This document shows, one piece after another, positions 42,530 to 54,606 of a stretch of 64,000 bases of DNA. The stretch lies in assembly GCF_949628215.1 (NCBI RefSeq), contig NC_134281.1, positions 41,834,512-41,898,511 of the forward strand, in the 5' to 3' direction. Source of the DNA: Phalacrocorax aristotelis. Taxonomy: Eukaryota > Chordata > Aves > Suliformes > Phalacrocoracidae. Position numbers and translations under genes: made by a program. The notes under the pieces were generated by a model that worked only from the letters and a program-made list of their open reading frames with translations, was not told the DNA's origin and ran no database searches. Each line of letters opens with the position of its first letter. The first letter of the stretch is position 1.

Positions 42530-43140
42530 TTGACGCGGCCCCAGGTAAGCCCCGGCCCGGGGAGAGGCGTCCGGCCGCCCACCCCGGCCCCGTTGCGCCC
42601 AGGAGGAGGAACCCCCGCCCGGGACCTCGGCCGCGGGTGGCTCACGGGCTTTGCTTTTCCGTTCGTACCGCCGATACCCTGCTTGTTGTAGTTCTCGCAC
42701 GTGTTGACGGATTGCGGTAAATACAATTAAACTAGGAAAATGCCCCAGGAGCGAACCATTTCCTACGAGTGGTTCAGGTTTAGGAAAGGCAAATAGCTCC
42801 CCCCCAGCCCTAGAGTCCTTCAGAGCCTCGGAAATGTTGGTGCCCCGGCCTCCCCGAGAGCCTCTGCCCGGCCCCCGCGGGCCGCTCCGGCCGCCGACCC
42901 CCCGGGGGGGACACGCCCGTCCCCTGCGGGGTTCCGCCCCCCGCTCCGTTTTTACGCGTTTCCCGGCAGGTCCCCGCGCCCCTGGCCTCCGCACCCGCGC
43001 ACCGCCCGCCCGCTCACGCACACGTTCACATGCACGCACCTACATGCAGGCTGACCCACCCGCACACTCACACCTACTCGCGCTGCCCCTGCATGGCAAA
43101 GGCTCTCCCAGGGAAAAAGGACGAAAAAAGACCAACTCCG
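42530..43140. other. CpG island upstream of FOXD3
   Basis: CpG-rich stretch with a good + strand splice donor at its start (CCCCAG|GTAAGC, donor at 42545). It contains a (CA/CG)-rich simple stretch near 43015-43075. No protein recognised. Confidence 0.45.
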
Positions 43141-43149
43141 CGGCCCCCT

Positions 43150-43290
43150 GTTTCATTTGTTGCGCTTTTCTTCGACACAATAAAAGTCAAATTAATTGAT
43201 TCATACCATTAATTACGGTGCTTAGCGTGAAAAGAAACGTTTCCCCTCGATTAGGGCTCTATTGTGCTAATCCCATGTTCAATCACGGCT
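43150..43290. promoter_or_regulatory. candidate conserved element with bicoid-class motifs
   Basis: AT-rich block flanked by CpG islands. It contains TTAATTGA (43192-43199), ATTAATTACG, GATTAGG (43249-43255) and TAATCCC (43268-43274). The last two match the OTX/PITX (bicoid-class) core in opposite orientations. An enhancer role for FOXD3 is an inference. Confidence 0.3.
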
Positions 43291-43895
43291 GCCGGCGGAG
43301 CGGAGCGGCCCGGCCCCGCTCCGCGGCCCTCCGCGCCCCTCCGCGGGCCGGGGCCCTGCTGCCGCTCCCGGGGCTTCAGGTGGCCAAGTTTAAGAAAGTA
43401 TTTCGGCGCCCACCCGGCTGGAAAGTGGGCTAGAGCCCACTCGGGCGGCGTGGGGAGCGAGAAAAGCTTTCCTAAAAATCAGGAAACTTTCCCCGAAACA
43501 TCCCGGGAGCCCCGAATCCACCGAAATTCCGCGAGCAGGAGCAGGAGCTGCGCCCTGCGAGGCAATAAAAGAAGTAAAGCAGCCTATGCAGAGGTGGAAA
43601 CCTACAACAACGACACCGCCAGGAATAGAAAGTGGGCGCCCATACAGACAGATTTAGCAACAGGAGAAAAACAAACTGTATCGTCCGGATCGATACGGAG
43701 TCAAATAGAGACACGGCAAACACCGGGGAAAGGGAGGACGGAGCAAGTTATGATAGGGAGGGAGAAATTAATTACGACTCAATTTGATTCTAATATGGCA
43801 AAGCAAGATCCTGGCTGCGAAGCGAGTTAAAAATAAATCCGAAGACTGAGCCCTGGGGGGGGTGGGGGGGGATTGAGGAGGAAAGGCAGGGCTGG
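43291..43895. other. CpG-rich then mixed sequence, no gene
   Basis: The first 150 bases are CpG island. The rest is mixed sequence with an open + strand frame of 188 codons (to 43830) that looks like chance and has no family signature. A G-rich run lies at about 43855-43871. Confidence 0.4.
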
Positions 43896-44050
43896 AGCAA
43901 TTTCTGCTTCTGTAATCGTTTTAAAGGAAGGAGAAACCAAAGGTGTCCCCTTTCATCTCCTTAAGCCTATTACTTTCACTAATGAGTTATATAAATCGTT
44001 GACCTGACCTGGATTAAACCAGCATTGTGGGTCGTTATAAACGCGCAGGG
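43896..44050. promoter_or_regulatory. candidate conserved element
   Basis: Sequence of mixed composition with CCTATTACTTTCACTAATG, TATAAATCG, a direct pair of TGACC words (44001-44010), GGATTAAACC and a SOX-like CATTGTGG. This motif density without coding potential is typical of vertebrate developmental enhancers. Confidence 0.25.
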
Positions 44051-44264
44051 GTAAAGGGGCTCGCAGGAGCGGGGCTGCGGGCGAGAAATCCCCGTAACAT
44101 AAACACGTCCAAGGGGACACGGACACACGGGGACACACACAGGGGACGGACACACGGACACAAAAACATCCCCCGGCCGGGGCCGGGCACACCGCCGGCA
44201 CCGGGGCCCGGAACCCCCCAGGCCGGGCTTTTCGCTATTTCTCTAAAGATGCGGATTTTCAAAT

Positions 44265-44350
44265 ATAGAATCATAGAATCATATATCTGTTTTTTTTTTT
44301 TTTAAGGCCTCTATTTGCACTTGTTTTTTTTTTTTTTTTTTTTTTTTTTT
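44265..44350. repeat. CR1-tail-like 8-mer repeat and poly-T tracts
   Basis: Two copies of the AGAATCAT word (44267-44282) match the terminal 8-bp repeat of CR1 LINEs. They are followed by T14 (44290-44303) and T27 (44324-44350). It may be the remnant of a severely 5'-truncated CR1 insertion or simple sequence. Confidence 0.3.
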
Positions 44351-44384
44351 CTTAAATTGTAAGACCGACAGACTGTAAAACCAG

Positions 44385-44660
44385 CAGACCTCAGTGTAAA
44401 ACGAAATTGGTCATGTTTCCAAAACGGTTTCGGATTTATTTGTATTGGAAATGTATAAACATCCATTCTGTAAAAGGCAACACGTTTAATTAACGATGAG
44501 AGAGCAGTTAGGGGCAGAAAGCTAGTAAAATTGTGTGATAAATTTATGGCATTGTTAGCGTGCTTTTAATTATGGCTATTATGTTAATTATTTCACATTA
44601 GCATGGAGTTATCAGCAGCATGTCAGATTTAATCAAAACGAGCCTTTCTCTCGAAAATTG
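44385..44660. promoter_or_regulatory. candidate conserved non-coding element upstream of FOXD3
   Basis: About 275 bases of homeodomain- and SOX-motif-rich sequence about 2.6-2.8 kb upstream of the FOXD3 start site. It includes TTTAATTAACG, GATAAATTTATGGC, GCATTGTTAGC, TTTTAATTATGG, GTTAATTATTTC and GATTTAATC. There is no open frame and no repeat character. It sits in sharp contrast to the CpG-rich flanks. Confidence 0.4.
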
Positions 44661-45059
44661 TGCTTTTCAGTCGCCGCGAGGAGAACGGGGGGTCCCGAGC
44701 CGAAGCCGCTCCCCCCCCTTATTTATTTAAAAACACATAAATAAAGGAAGGCTTTTAAAAAGAGGACTTCCCATTGAAAAGAGTGGCTGGACGTGATCCG
44801 GGCTGGTGCAGGCGGCAGATCCCTTTAGGCTACTTCGAGCAGCGCAGGGAGGCAGAGGAGAGAAGCGACGCTCTTGTTTTTTAGGAATTCACCATTTTCA
44901 CCCCCTCCGGAGAAGGCACTTTATCATTTTGGATCATTCTGTCAAACAATATGATGTTGCTCATTTTTATCTGTCCCGTTTTACAAAGCCCCCGTTCACA
45001 CTGCCGGCCAGGACAACACGCCTGAGTAAAAAAGAATAAAAGAGACAAGCGGGAGAATA

Positions 45060-46110
45060 TAGGATCGCGGCATGGATCAAAAAGGAGGGAAGAGGAGGAG
45101 GTGTGTGTGAGCGTGTGAGTGTGAGCGAGTGGTGTGTGCGCGGCGGGGGCTCGCAGCGGGCCGGGGCCGGCTCCCTGCCCCGCGGGACCGCGGCGGAGAC
45201 TCCCGCACACGTTCCGCAGGCCCCGGGGCCGCCCCCGCTCCCCGCCGGGCCGGGGATGCCGGGGAGGCGACCCGCGGCTCCCGAAACGCTTTCGGCCCTT
45301 CCGTGCAAAAACTAAAAAAAAAAAAAAAAAAATACATTTAATAATAATAATAATATTGCTAGTTTGGGAGCAGCCGGCAGCGGGGCAGGCGGCGAAGTTT
45401 TGGGGGTTCCGTCCGCGTCGCGGTGCGGACTAGCCCCCGCCTCGCGGGCAGCCCCGCTCCCCACCACCGCGCCCGCGGGCGGCCGCGGCAAAGGCTCCGC
45501 GGCCGCCGCGCAGCCCTGGTAAAAGCTGGTAAACCTGGTAAGTCCCCCCGGCGCTGCCCCCCGCCCTGCGCCGCCCCCCGCGCCCAGCGCAGCCCAGCAC
45601 AGCCCCGCGGAGACCGCCCGCCTCCGCCCGCGCCGCAGCGAGCCCCCTCCTCCGACCGGCCCCGCTCCCCCTTCCCCACGGGAGCGGGGGGCTGCGACCA
45701 CGGCAGCTGCTGGCTTATTTTTAGAGCATTTCCATTCCTCCGGTTAATTTTAGATCGATTCATTATTTAGCCCCAGTTCGCCTTTAGGGAAACCCAAGCT
45801 GGGGGCGGCCGGCGCTGCGCGGCCGCGGGACTTTCCCCCGTGCGGGGTGCGCAGCCGCGCACGGAAAGGCAACTTCGGGAATCCCCCCGGGACTGCTGCA
45901 GGGGCGGGGGGCCAGCCGCGCCCCGCGGAGCCTGCGCCCTCTCCGGCGGGGCACCGCGCAGGGCCGGGAGGAGTCACACACCGCGCACACGCACACGCAC
46001 TCGCGCGGTTTGTACACGTGTGTATATATGTACATACACATGCTCCCCGCGGGCAGCCTCCCGCCCCCGTGTCCATCCTCCCACCGTCTCCACGGGCGGT
46101 TACACGGGTT
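45060..46110. other. distal CpG island upstream of FOXD3
   Basis: The last large CpG island of the cluster, with a GT/GA-rich simple stretch (about 45098-45140), A19 (45314-45332), an ATA triplet repeat (45339-45356) and a + strand GTAAGT donor (45538). It could be a promoter for a non-coding transcript. No protein is recognised. Confidence 0.45.
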
Positions 46111-49100
46111 TCACGCCGCGCTTCTCTCTGCTCCCTCCTCGCTGCTGCTGGCGGGATCGAAAACACCAGCCAAACGCGGTGTTTATGTGAAAACACGAAT
46201 CGCCTTGAATTCGGTGTTCATTTTCCTTTGGGTGCGTATCTGCGCTGTCCCTTTGCCTCCTTTCTGCCTTCCTGTCCCCTGGGAGCTGAACTGTGCCGCT
46301 GGATGGATGCTGGTGGAGGGCGACCCAGCGCTACTGGTGCTGCTTGGCTGGCAGGGGGACACCCCTGTGTTGGACACCCGGGGCCCTGGCAAAAGCAGGC
46401 AGCAGCGCTCAGGTGTCCCCACAATGCAGCCTCTTGGGACTCACAAAATCAAACCAAAATCTGTCAGAAGCCTGGAGCCCAGTACGGCTTAGAGACTCGT
46501 GTGTTTTACAAAGCAGGGGGAGAGCAAAATTAATGAAATACGTTAAAAATACAGAATTGTTACCGTGCAAATTGGGCTGTGTGAGCAGAGGAACTCTGCT
46601 TGCCTTTTGTGCAAGATGGCTGCAAAGTTAGTTAAGATCTGATTTAAAAAAAAATATCAAACACCAAAACCAGTTGGGAGTTGTTCAAGAAAAATGTATT
46701 TATTCTTCAGATTTTCATTTTGCAAATCCCCACCTTAAACAAATGGATCAGTGTCCCCAGTTTGTGCCTGCACACACACTGCGCCTGCTCCGCAGTCCCA
46801 CGCAGCCCTGGTCATCCAGCAGCGGCAGTTCCTGGAAAGGTCCTGATCATGTCCCCGTCCACCTCCAACAAAATGGCTAAAACTCATTCTGACACCATCC
46901 TGTCAAATCCCTGTCCCTGGAAGAGGCTCCTGTGAGGCATAATAAATACACAGGGCAAAAAAAGCAGAGGCAGGTCTCAAAAACCCTTTAACTTTGCTTT
47001 ATTTGACTTTATCAAGGGAAGGGATGGGTGGGAAGGAGCAACCCTGGCCCAGCTCCTGGGGTGGTGAGGGAGGAAGCAAGTGGCAGCACCTGACCCAGCT
47101 CTGTACGCAGCAGCAATGCCAGGGTGCGACGTCCTCACCCTCCAGCTGGCGCTCGGGGAAGGGCTGGTCGGTAAAGGGCGTGCTCTGGCCATTGCTGCTT
47201 CTTCAAAATCCAGGGATTTCTCCATGCATGGAGGGAGGGAGAGGGGACGCTCAATGGGCTTGGGAAGGAAGATGTATTTTACACGAAGATGCCTTTATTT
47301 GTCTGAAGAAGGGAAGTAGATCAACATGACATAATATTTTTTCCTTCATCTATACATGGCCCAAAGGGATGGTGCACGTCGTGCCAATTTGGTAGCAAAG
47401 ATGGGGACATGCATGAAAAGGAGGGGATGCAACACAAGAAGAAGGGATACAACTCAAAACGAGGGTCCACAGAGAGGCAGCAGTGGAAGCTCATTTCAAA
47501 CTGCTGCCCGGGTGTGTTTTGATAGACTTTGCAGGTAGGCAGAGGGTGTGAGGAAGGCACAACAGTTTTTTTCTCAGTTATTCCCCTTGCCAGTGAGATG
47601 CAAATGGCTGAGAAGAGGCTAAGAGGATTTCCAGGGATGCAAGGAAATCCCTTTGCCAAAAGCAGCATCTCTGGGAGCCCTCCATGGGCTGGCCCAGTCG
47701 CCTTCCCAGCGTGAAACTAACACATACTTAACTCAGAGACACTCCTGTGAGATTTTGCACATCATGAGTGGGCCCAAGGAACACCATGAGCTGATTCACG
47801 ATTTATTTTTATTAATCAGCACAGCCAGGACATCAGCAGGAGCCAGCTCCCCCTTCACATGCTCTCAGGCTTCCCAGGGCTTCATTTGTTTGTTTTTTCC
47901 AGGTTACTTTTGTAAGCTGTTCCTCTGGCTCATGTATAACACCCTCGATTCCCTTTATTAAGCACAGAAAGACAAGTGGTGAATTATCGCTGTTGTTAAT
48001 AAAATTACTCTGCTAATATTTTTCCCCAACACATTGAATATTATTGATACATAATGGATGAAACCCCTCCTGACGCAGGCGGCCGGCACAGGGCCTATGC
48101 ATCACTGCAGCTCCATGTACACCATCCAAATGGTGCCTTGGTGGGGCGTAAGCGGTGCACAGGCCTTTTATGGGCCTTCTGCAGAACGGTGAATTTTACC
48201 CAAAATGCAGGTTAAAACCCATGCTAGGTATTAATGTAATCAGGTCCATAATCTCTCTATCAAAAACTCCCCAAGCACCTCTTCACCTGCTAAACCAGGT
48301 AGCTCCTTATCTGGAGAGTGCCGTAACACATTTTAGGGGACTCTCTGCTTTTTTTTCTGCAAAGAAAATGTGCATTGCTAAACCTATGCAAGTCCTGGCT
48401 TAGTGGCAGAGGAAGGGGAGTCACTGACAGGCCATCATGACTTGCCACATGTCTGCATCAGTCCAACATTTTCCTCCTCCACCTTCTAAGTACAGAATTG
48501 AGTTATCATAATTTTTCTGTGAAAAACAGGTGCCTTCCAAGAACTTCTTGGAAACAGAACTGGCAGCTTCAGAAAGTAAAAAAGTCTGCTTTTTTTTTTT
48601 TCTCAGATCCATTTTTTGGGGCCAAAATAAATTTTTGGGCATCGTGGACCATTTCCAGCAGAGCCGCTTCCTGCTGTTCCCCACAAAGCTTCTTTGTCAG
48701 TTTGACCATTAAGGTACTTCTATGAATTCAATTTAGATCCTTCACCTTATTAGAGGGATCTTTATTAAACATTTTATTAAAGTATTTTAATGCCTTCCAA
48801 GGCATGTTGTAGAACCCTACTGATTTCAGAAGCTTGTTTGAGGGATCACAGGCAGCGCAGAGCCCGGGTGAGTGTTTCCAGCACTTGCGTGATGAAAGCA
48901 TATGTTGGCAACTTAGCTCATGCCTAGGACAGGCATAAAACCAGGAAGGGTTTTAATTCTGACAAAAAGCATTAAAGGGTAGTATTTCCAACTGAAAGGG
49001 GAGGATGTGAAGAATCAGTGTTTATTCCTTAAACTGCATCAACATTATTTTTTGGTTGGATTTCCTGCTTTTGCCCAGGTAAAAAAGGTTTCCAAAAAGA

Positions 49101-52100
49101 ATTCCAGCTAAGGAGGTGATGAAACAGCGTATTGAACTCATCAGGCACTATTTAAAGTCTGTAAATAAAGCTTGTTTAGGGGCTTTTGTTAAAATATTAC
49201 ATGATAGAGGAGTTCAACAGGCACATTTAAATGGATTCTAAGCAACTGGGCAGAGAGAAAATATGTCTGTGGGACTATGAAACATTTATCTGTCCAGAAG
49301 GAGAGGGGAAAAAAAAGCTAGGAATGATCTATCGTAAGGGAGGAAATCTGCACCTCAGCATTTGCCAAAATGTCTTAATTGCTTTGTAAACTCATCTAAA
49401 TAAATAAAACGTGGAGGGCTGTCACAGCTTTCTGCTACGAATGAGCGTGGTCTGCGTGGCAGGGAGGATCACCTGGGGATAAAACACCTAATCCTGCCCA
49501 GGGCTGGGCTCGCTCCTGTCTTAGGCTGCTGCGGGGCTTATTGCAGCCATGGGTGGCCTGCTGCTGGTGTGGGAGGGTAGGAAGGTTTCACAGCTCTGGT
49601 CTTGGAGGGGGTCATGGAGGTGTGCAGGGGCTGCTGTCCCACCAGCTGGGCAGCTAACATGGGGAGCGATCCCCTGCACCAGCCCTTGGCCATGGACAGG
49701 AGCCACTCGGGCGGCTTTTGGCTGTGCTGGAAGCTCTCAGAGCTGTCATGGTTCTTCTCCACTCAGTTTTTTAAATGGTGCTTGTAAGTTATACTGGTGA
49801 AAATGGCTCTGGGTAATACTTGTAGATCATTTACTCTGAGGACTCACATGGCACAGGCATAAGAGGGCTCCGTCTGTTTCCTTGGGTTTGTTTAAAACTT
49901 TCCAATTTGTGGAGTTTTTCCCTACTTCCCTTGGGAAAATATTCCACCGCCTACGAGACACTTCTCTTTGTAGTTGGTCTACATAGGCCATTTATTAATT
50001 TTACCTCATTACTGCTTGTTACACCTCTTAGCACCGATGCAGAGTTAACGTTCATTCATAATGAGAAGACATTTGTGCTGACATAAAGCTTTCAAGCCAG
50101 TGATCTCAAAACACTGAAAAGAAATGAATGAATTTAACTTGTGGAACTCATTTAACTATGGAAAAGCGTTATTGTTCTCCAGTGCTACAAGGGGAGATCC
50201 TGGGGTTCACAAGGAGCAACCCCAGTTAGTGCCCAACACTCAGGTCTGTCCTCATGGGATTGCACCCTCACCCTTCTGCAGGGTCTGCCAAGTCCTCCTT
50301 ATCCCCTACTTTTATTCTCTGCTCTGCTCCAAATAAGTGGGTAAATGGCTTTCCTCCTCAAAACCCAGACACCGTTTCTCAGGGCATGAGGACATTTCAC
50401 CCTAAGAGCATTGGGTCCCCAGAGCGCAGGTTAACTGTTCTGCAGCAATGAAAAAGGACTTTCTAGATTCACTTCCAATAAGCTCTCATGTAGTCCTTTG
50501 TGGCTCTGGGTTTGGAGGTTAATGGCTGATACCTGGATGCAGGCTTTGCACTCTCCAGCCTTTCACCAAACTGCCCAGAAATAGGAAATGGCTGTAGTTT
50601 TTCAAAGGTGAGTATAGTCATTGGGTCCCTATTCCTGCCGAGACCTGGCCTCTGGCTACATGTATCCACAGCCTGGGAATGCAAATTTAAACTAAATAAT
50701 ACACTTTTCTTGGCATGGGGTTAGGACTTACAGGACATCAGGTCAGATCTTGGCGCTGTTTCAGGACAGGGTAAAGCTTGCACAGGGTTGACAGGTGAGG
50801 GGGTGGCTCCTTTCTCATGTGTTTGGTTTGTTTCTGGAGTAAAACAGACTTCTACCTAGACCTACAGCCAGCAGTTACAGGTCTGGCATTGTTAGATCTG
50901 TCACAGCCTTCCTCCAAGAAAAGGGCTGAACTTCCTGAATATTCTTCCAGTCCTATAGCCTGCATTTCCAGAATTACTCGGCACAGCATTTAAACCATGT
51001 AAATTAACGGGACTTAAATATGTGCTTCAAGTTAACTGTGTTCTAAAGCTGAACTAGACTTTCATTTTCCAGATAAGTCTTGTTAAAATTTGTAAGGTAA
51101 ATTTTAATCTTCATATATATGAAATATGATAGTTCTTCCTTCCTTGCTTTCTCCCTATAGATTTTATAATTTTATTTTAATTTCTTAGTGAACCTCAACC
51201 TAGAGCAATGGTTGTTTTTGTATTGAAGCTGCAGTGAATGCAGCTCCTCAGTAACTTCAGTGGTGGCTGGAAGGGTCCTGCAGGGCTAGTTTGTGTTAAT
51301 GCGCATTGCTTGCAGAGAGATGATGACCGGAGGAGGCACAGAGCTGAGACTTTGCCACAGTATCCTGCCAGTTTGGCTTCTATTAACCACCAACTAATGG
51401 CCCAGCCCTGCATTCCTTATGTGGACAAAAAAGGACACTTTCTCAGAAAGCTCCTGTTGTTGCTTCTGTTACAGTAATTATTTGCATGAATAGCAAGTCC
51501 TCGAGTGGTTGGGAATTTTTGGGCTGTCATTCTGGGAAGGACATATGTCTAGCATAGCTTTAGCTAACATGTCCTGCATGTTTTACGTGTTTCTTATGTG
51601 TGTGAAATGTAATATACTTATATGTTTTGGAGTCATGTATTTAGATATGATCTCATATAAGTTTGGCAGATAAATATGCTCATATCATATAGCACTGGCA
51701 TACTTATTTTCACTTAGGACTGCTTGTATTCAAGGACTTTTTTCTGTGCTTGGTAGAGTCAGTAGGAGCCTTGTTGCTGGCTTAGCTGGAGCATAATTAG
51801 GTCCAAATTTTCCCTTTAAATTGCAGCCATCTGTTTGAAAGAAAAACATGCTATGCACCATAACCATTACGTTTAAGTCAAACATTAATGCTAGATATGG
51901 ATCCACCGTGTCAATGGCAAAAAGATTTATGCCTGTCTGTACGAGGCTAGATAATCCCTTGAAACAGGAATGATGTTTTATTTTCTATCTGCCCATGACA
52001 CTTCAGTGACCAGTTTCTGGGGTCTTATTCCTTCAAAGAATGACGTGAAGCAGGCTGAGCTGCAGCTTTTGCCCAGGTGAATGGCGCTTCCCTTTGCAAA

Positions 52101-53300
52101 CAGCTTTGTGCAACTTCCTGGCAGGGTTACCTGGACAGAAATCTCTCCTTAAATTTACCTTTCTCCCACATTACTTGCCTGAATTCATAAAGCTAAGGAG
52201 GAAGAAGAGGCAGGAAGAGGAATGTCTTTGTTCCAAAGAAGCTACAAATCTGAAAATGGAGAGGTTTAAAAAAATTCAAGAGGAGAAATTAGAGAAATAA
52301 ATGCTAAGTATAGAAGTCAAACACACGCTGCCTGATGGGAGAGCAGCACTTTAATGGCATAATTAGTGAACAATCTTGCTGAAAGGTCTCTCTGCTCACT
52401 GCCCCTTGGTACCTTACTGTGCTTCTATGGTCCAGTATTTGCTCCTGGTTTCTCTGGTAAAGTTTATACAGGCAACTTTAAAAAAAAGAGGAGTATTTTC
52501 TATAATTATTCATTAACCAATCTACTACAGTAAATTATGCCCCAGCCCTGTGCCTTTCTGTTTAACACAAATCAGATGAAAGCTTCATATTTAGTTTAAT
52601 AAACCGTAATTTCTGACAAAGGTAACTGTCACCTTTTGTTTCATTCGGTGCCTTTATTTTTTGAGCACCAGAGCTGACCTCTGAACTCAATCTGCACTTG
52701 CCTATTGATGCATAAATATCTGTAATATCACAGTAAATTAAATTCAATTTTAAAGGGTTTCTATTTAACAATCTGTCAGAACTTTCACAGCATTTGATTT
52801 CTAGTTTCCTCTGTCCACTGACAGGTTTATCTCAATATGGCTTGATTAATGAAACCTTTTATTTGGAGTAAGCATACCTATTATTACCATAATCTCTTAA
52901 TGCTTGCTTAGGCAACATTGTACTCTGACAGCAGGGCTCCAAAAACTTCCAGCCCCTTCACTACTTGACAGCGAGATTTGTGGGCTGGGGAAGGAACAGC
53001 ACTGTCCTGCCCTGCACTTTCAAGGGGGGTGTTTGCAAAATCAAGCAGCTTCCCAGTTTAGTGGTTTTGGCAATGTTATTTTCATAGCAGTTGGTGTTAA
53101 AGATGCCTTATTACAAAGTACTTAAGATTAGCAAATGTACCTTTCATTTGTGATTAGCCTTATCCTAGGGATGCAACAGATGTCCTAAAGGTAAGTTCTT
53201 ATGGGGCATTAGTTGAATTTAGGAAAAAAATACTATAGCATAGCCTAGAGAAGCTCGTATAGATTTGGATATCAGAGCCATTGACTTCTAATCCTTGTTT
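46111..53300. other. intergenic, no gene supported
   Basis: Moderate-GC sequence with only short chance frames. AT-rich, motif-dense patches at about 47985-48060 and 51780-51990 look like possible conserved elements. A T run lies near 48590-48602. No repeat family other than simple sequence was recognised. Confidence 0.45.
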
Positions 53301-53306
53301 TTCCTA

Positions 53307-54606
53307 TCACAGAATCACAGAATGGTAGGGGTTGGAAGGGACCTCTGGAGATCATCTTGTCCAACCCCCCTGCTTCAGCAGGTACACCTAGAGCAGGGTG
53401 CACAGGAACACATCCAGGTGGGTTTTGAGTGTCTCTAGGGAAGGAGACTCCACAACTTCTCTGGGCAGCCTGTTCCACTGCTCTGTCACCCTCACAGGAA
53501 AGAAGTTTTCTCTCATGTTTATGTGGAACTTCCTGTGTTCTTTTGTGCCCATTTCCTGTTGTCCTGAAAAGAGTCCAGTCCCATCCTCTTGACACCCACC
53601 CTTCAGATATTTGTAAGTATTTATAAGATCCCCACTCAGTCTTCTCTTCTCCAGGCTGAAGTAACCCAGGTCTCTCAGCCTTTCCTCATAGGAGAGATGC
53701 TCCATTCCCCTGATAATCTTGGTAGCTCTCTGCTTCACTCTTTCCATTAGTTCCCTGTCTTTCTTGAACTGGGGAGCCCAGAACTGGATGCAGTACCCCA
53801 GATGTGGTCTCACTAGGGCAGAGTAGAGGAGGAGGATAACCTCCCTTGACCTGCTGGCCGTACTCCTTTTAATGCACCCCAGGATACTGTTGGTCTTCTT
53901 GGCCACAAGGGCACATGGCTGGCTCAGGGTCAACTTGTTGTCCACCAGCACTCCTGGGACCTTCTCAACAGAGCCACTTCCCAGCGGGTCAGCCCACAGC
54001 CTTTACTGGTGCATGGGGTTGTTCCTCCCCAGGTGCAGGACCTTGCACTTGCTTTTGTTGAATTTCATGAGGTTCCCCTCGGCCCAGCTCTCCAGCCTGT
54101 CCAGGTCTCACTGAATGGCAACATAGCCTTCTGGTGTATCATCAGCAAACTTGCTGAGGCTACACTCTGTCCCTTCATCCAGGTCATTGGTGAATGCATT
54201 GAACAGAACTGGACCCAGCACAGACCCCTGGGGAACACCACTAGTTATGGACCTCCAACCAGGCTCTGCCCCTTTGGTCTCAACCCTCTGAGCTCTGCCG
54301 TTCAGCCAGTTCTCAATCCACCTCGCTGTCCACTCGTCTCACCCACACTTCCTCAGCTTACCTATAAGGATGTTACAGGAGACAGTGTCAAAAGCCTTGC
54401 TGAAGTCAAGGTAAACACTATCCACTGCTCTCCCTTCATTTAGCCAGCCAGTCACGCCATCACAGAAGACTATCAGGTTGTTCAATCATGATCTCCACTT
54501 GGTGGAACCATGTTGACTACTTCTGATAACTTTCTTTTTCTCTACATGCGTGGAGATGTCCTCCAGAATTAACAGTTCCATCACCTTTCTGGGGATGGTG
54601 CTGGGT
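53307..54606 (-). mobile_element. CR1 LINE, 5'-truncated, inserted in minus orientation
   Basis: The + strand begins with the complement of the CR1 3' end (AGAATCACAGAATGGT) and continues with about 1.3 kb of the typical avian CR1 3' half. The minus strand keeps a 187-codon open stretch (53951-53388) of the reverse-transcriptase C-terminus: LVRPHLGYCIQFWAPQFKKD, then RATKIIRGMEHL and WNRLPREVVESPSLE. Upstream of this the frame is broken, so the copy is dead. The 5' part of the element is missing, as usual for CR1. There is no long terminal repeat and no obvious target-site duplication. Confidence 0.93.

Noticed and set aside
43264-43830. 188-codon + strand open frame upstream of FOXD3
   Set aside because: It starts in CpG-rich DNA and continues through mixed sequence without motif or splice support. 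Most likely chance.
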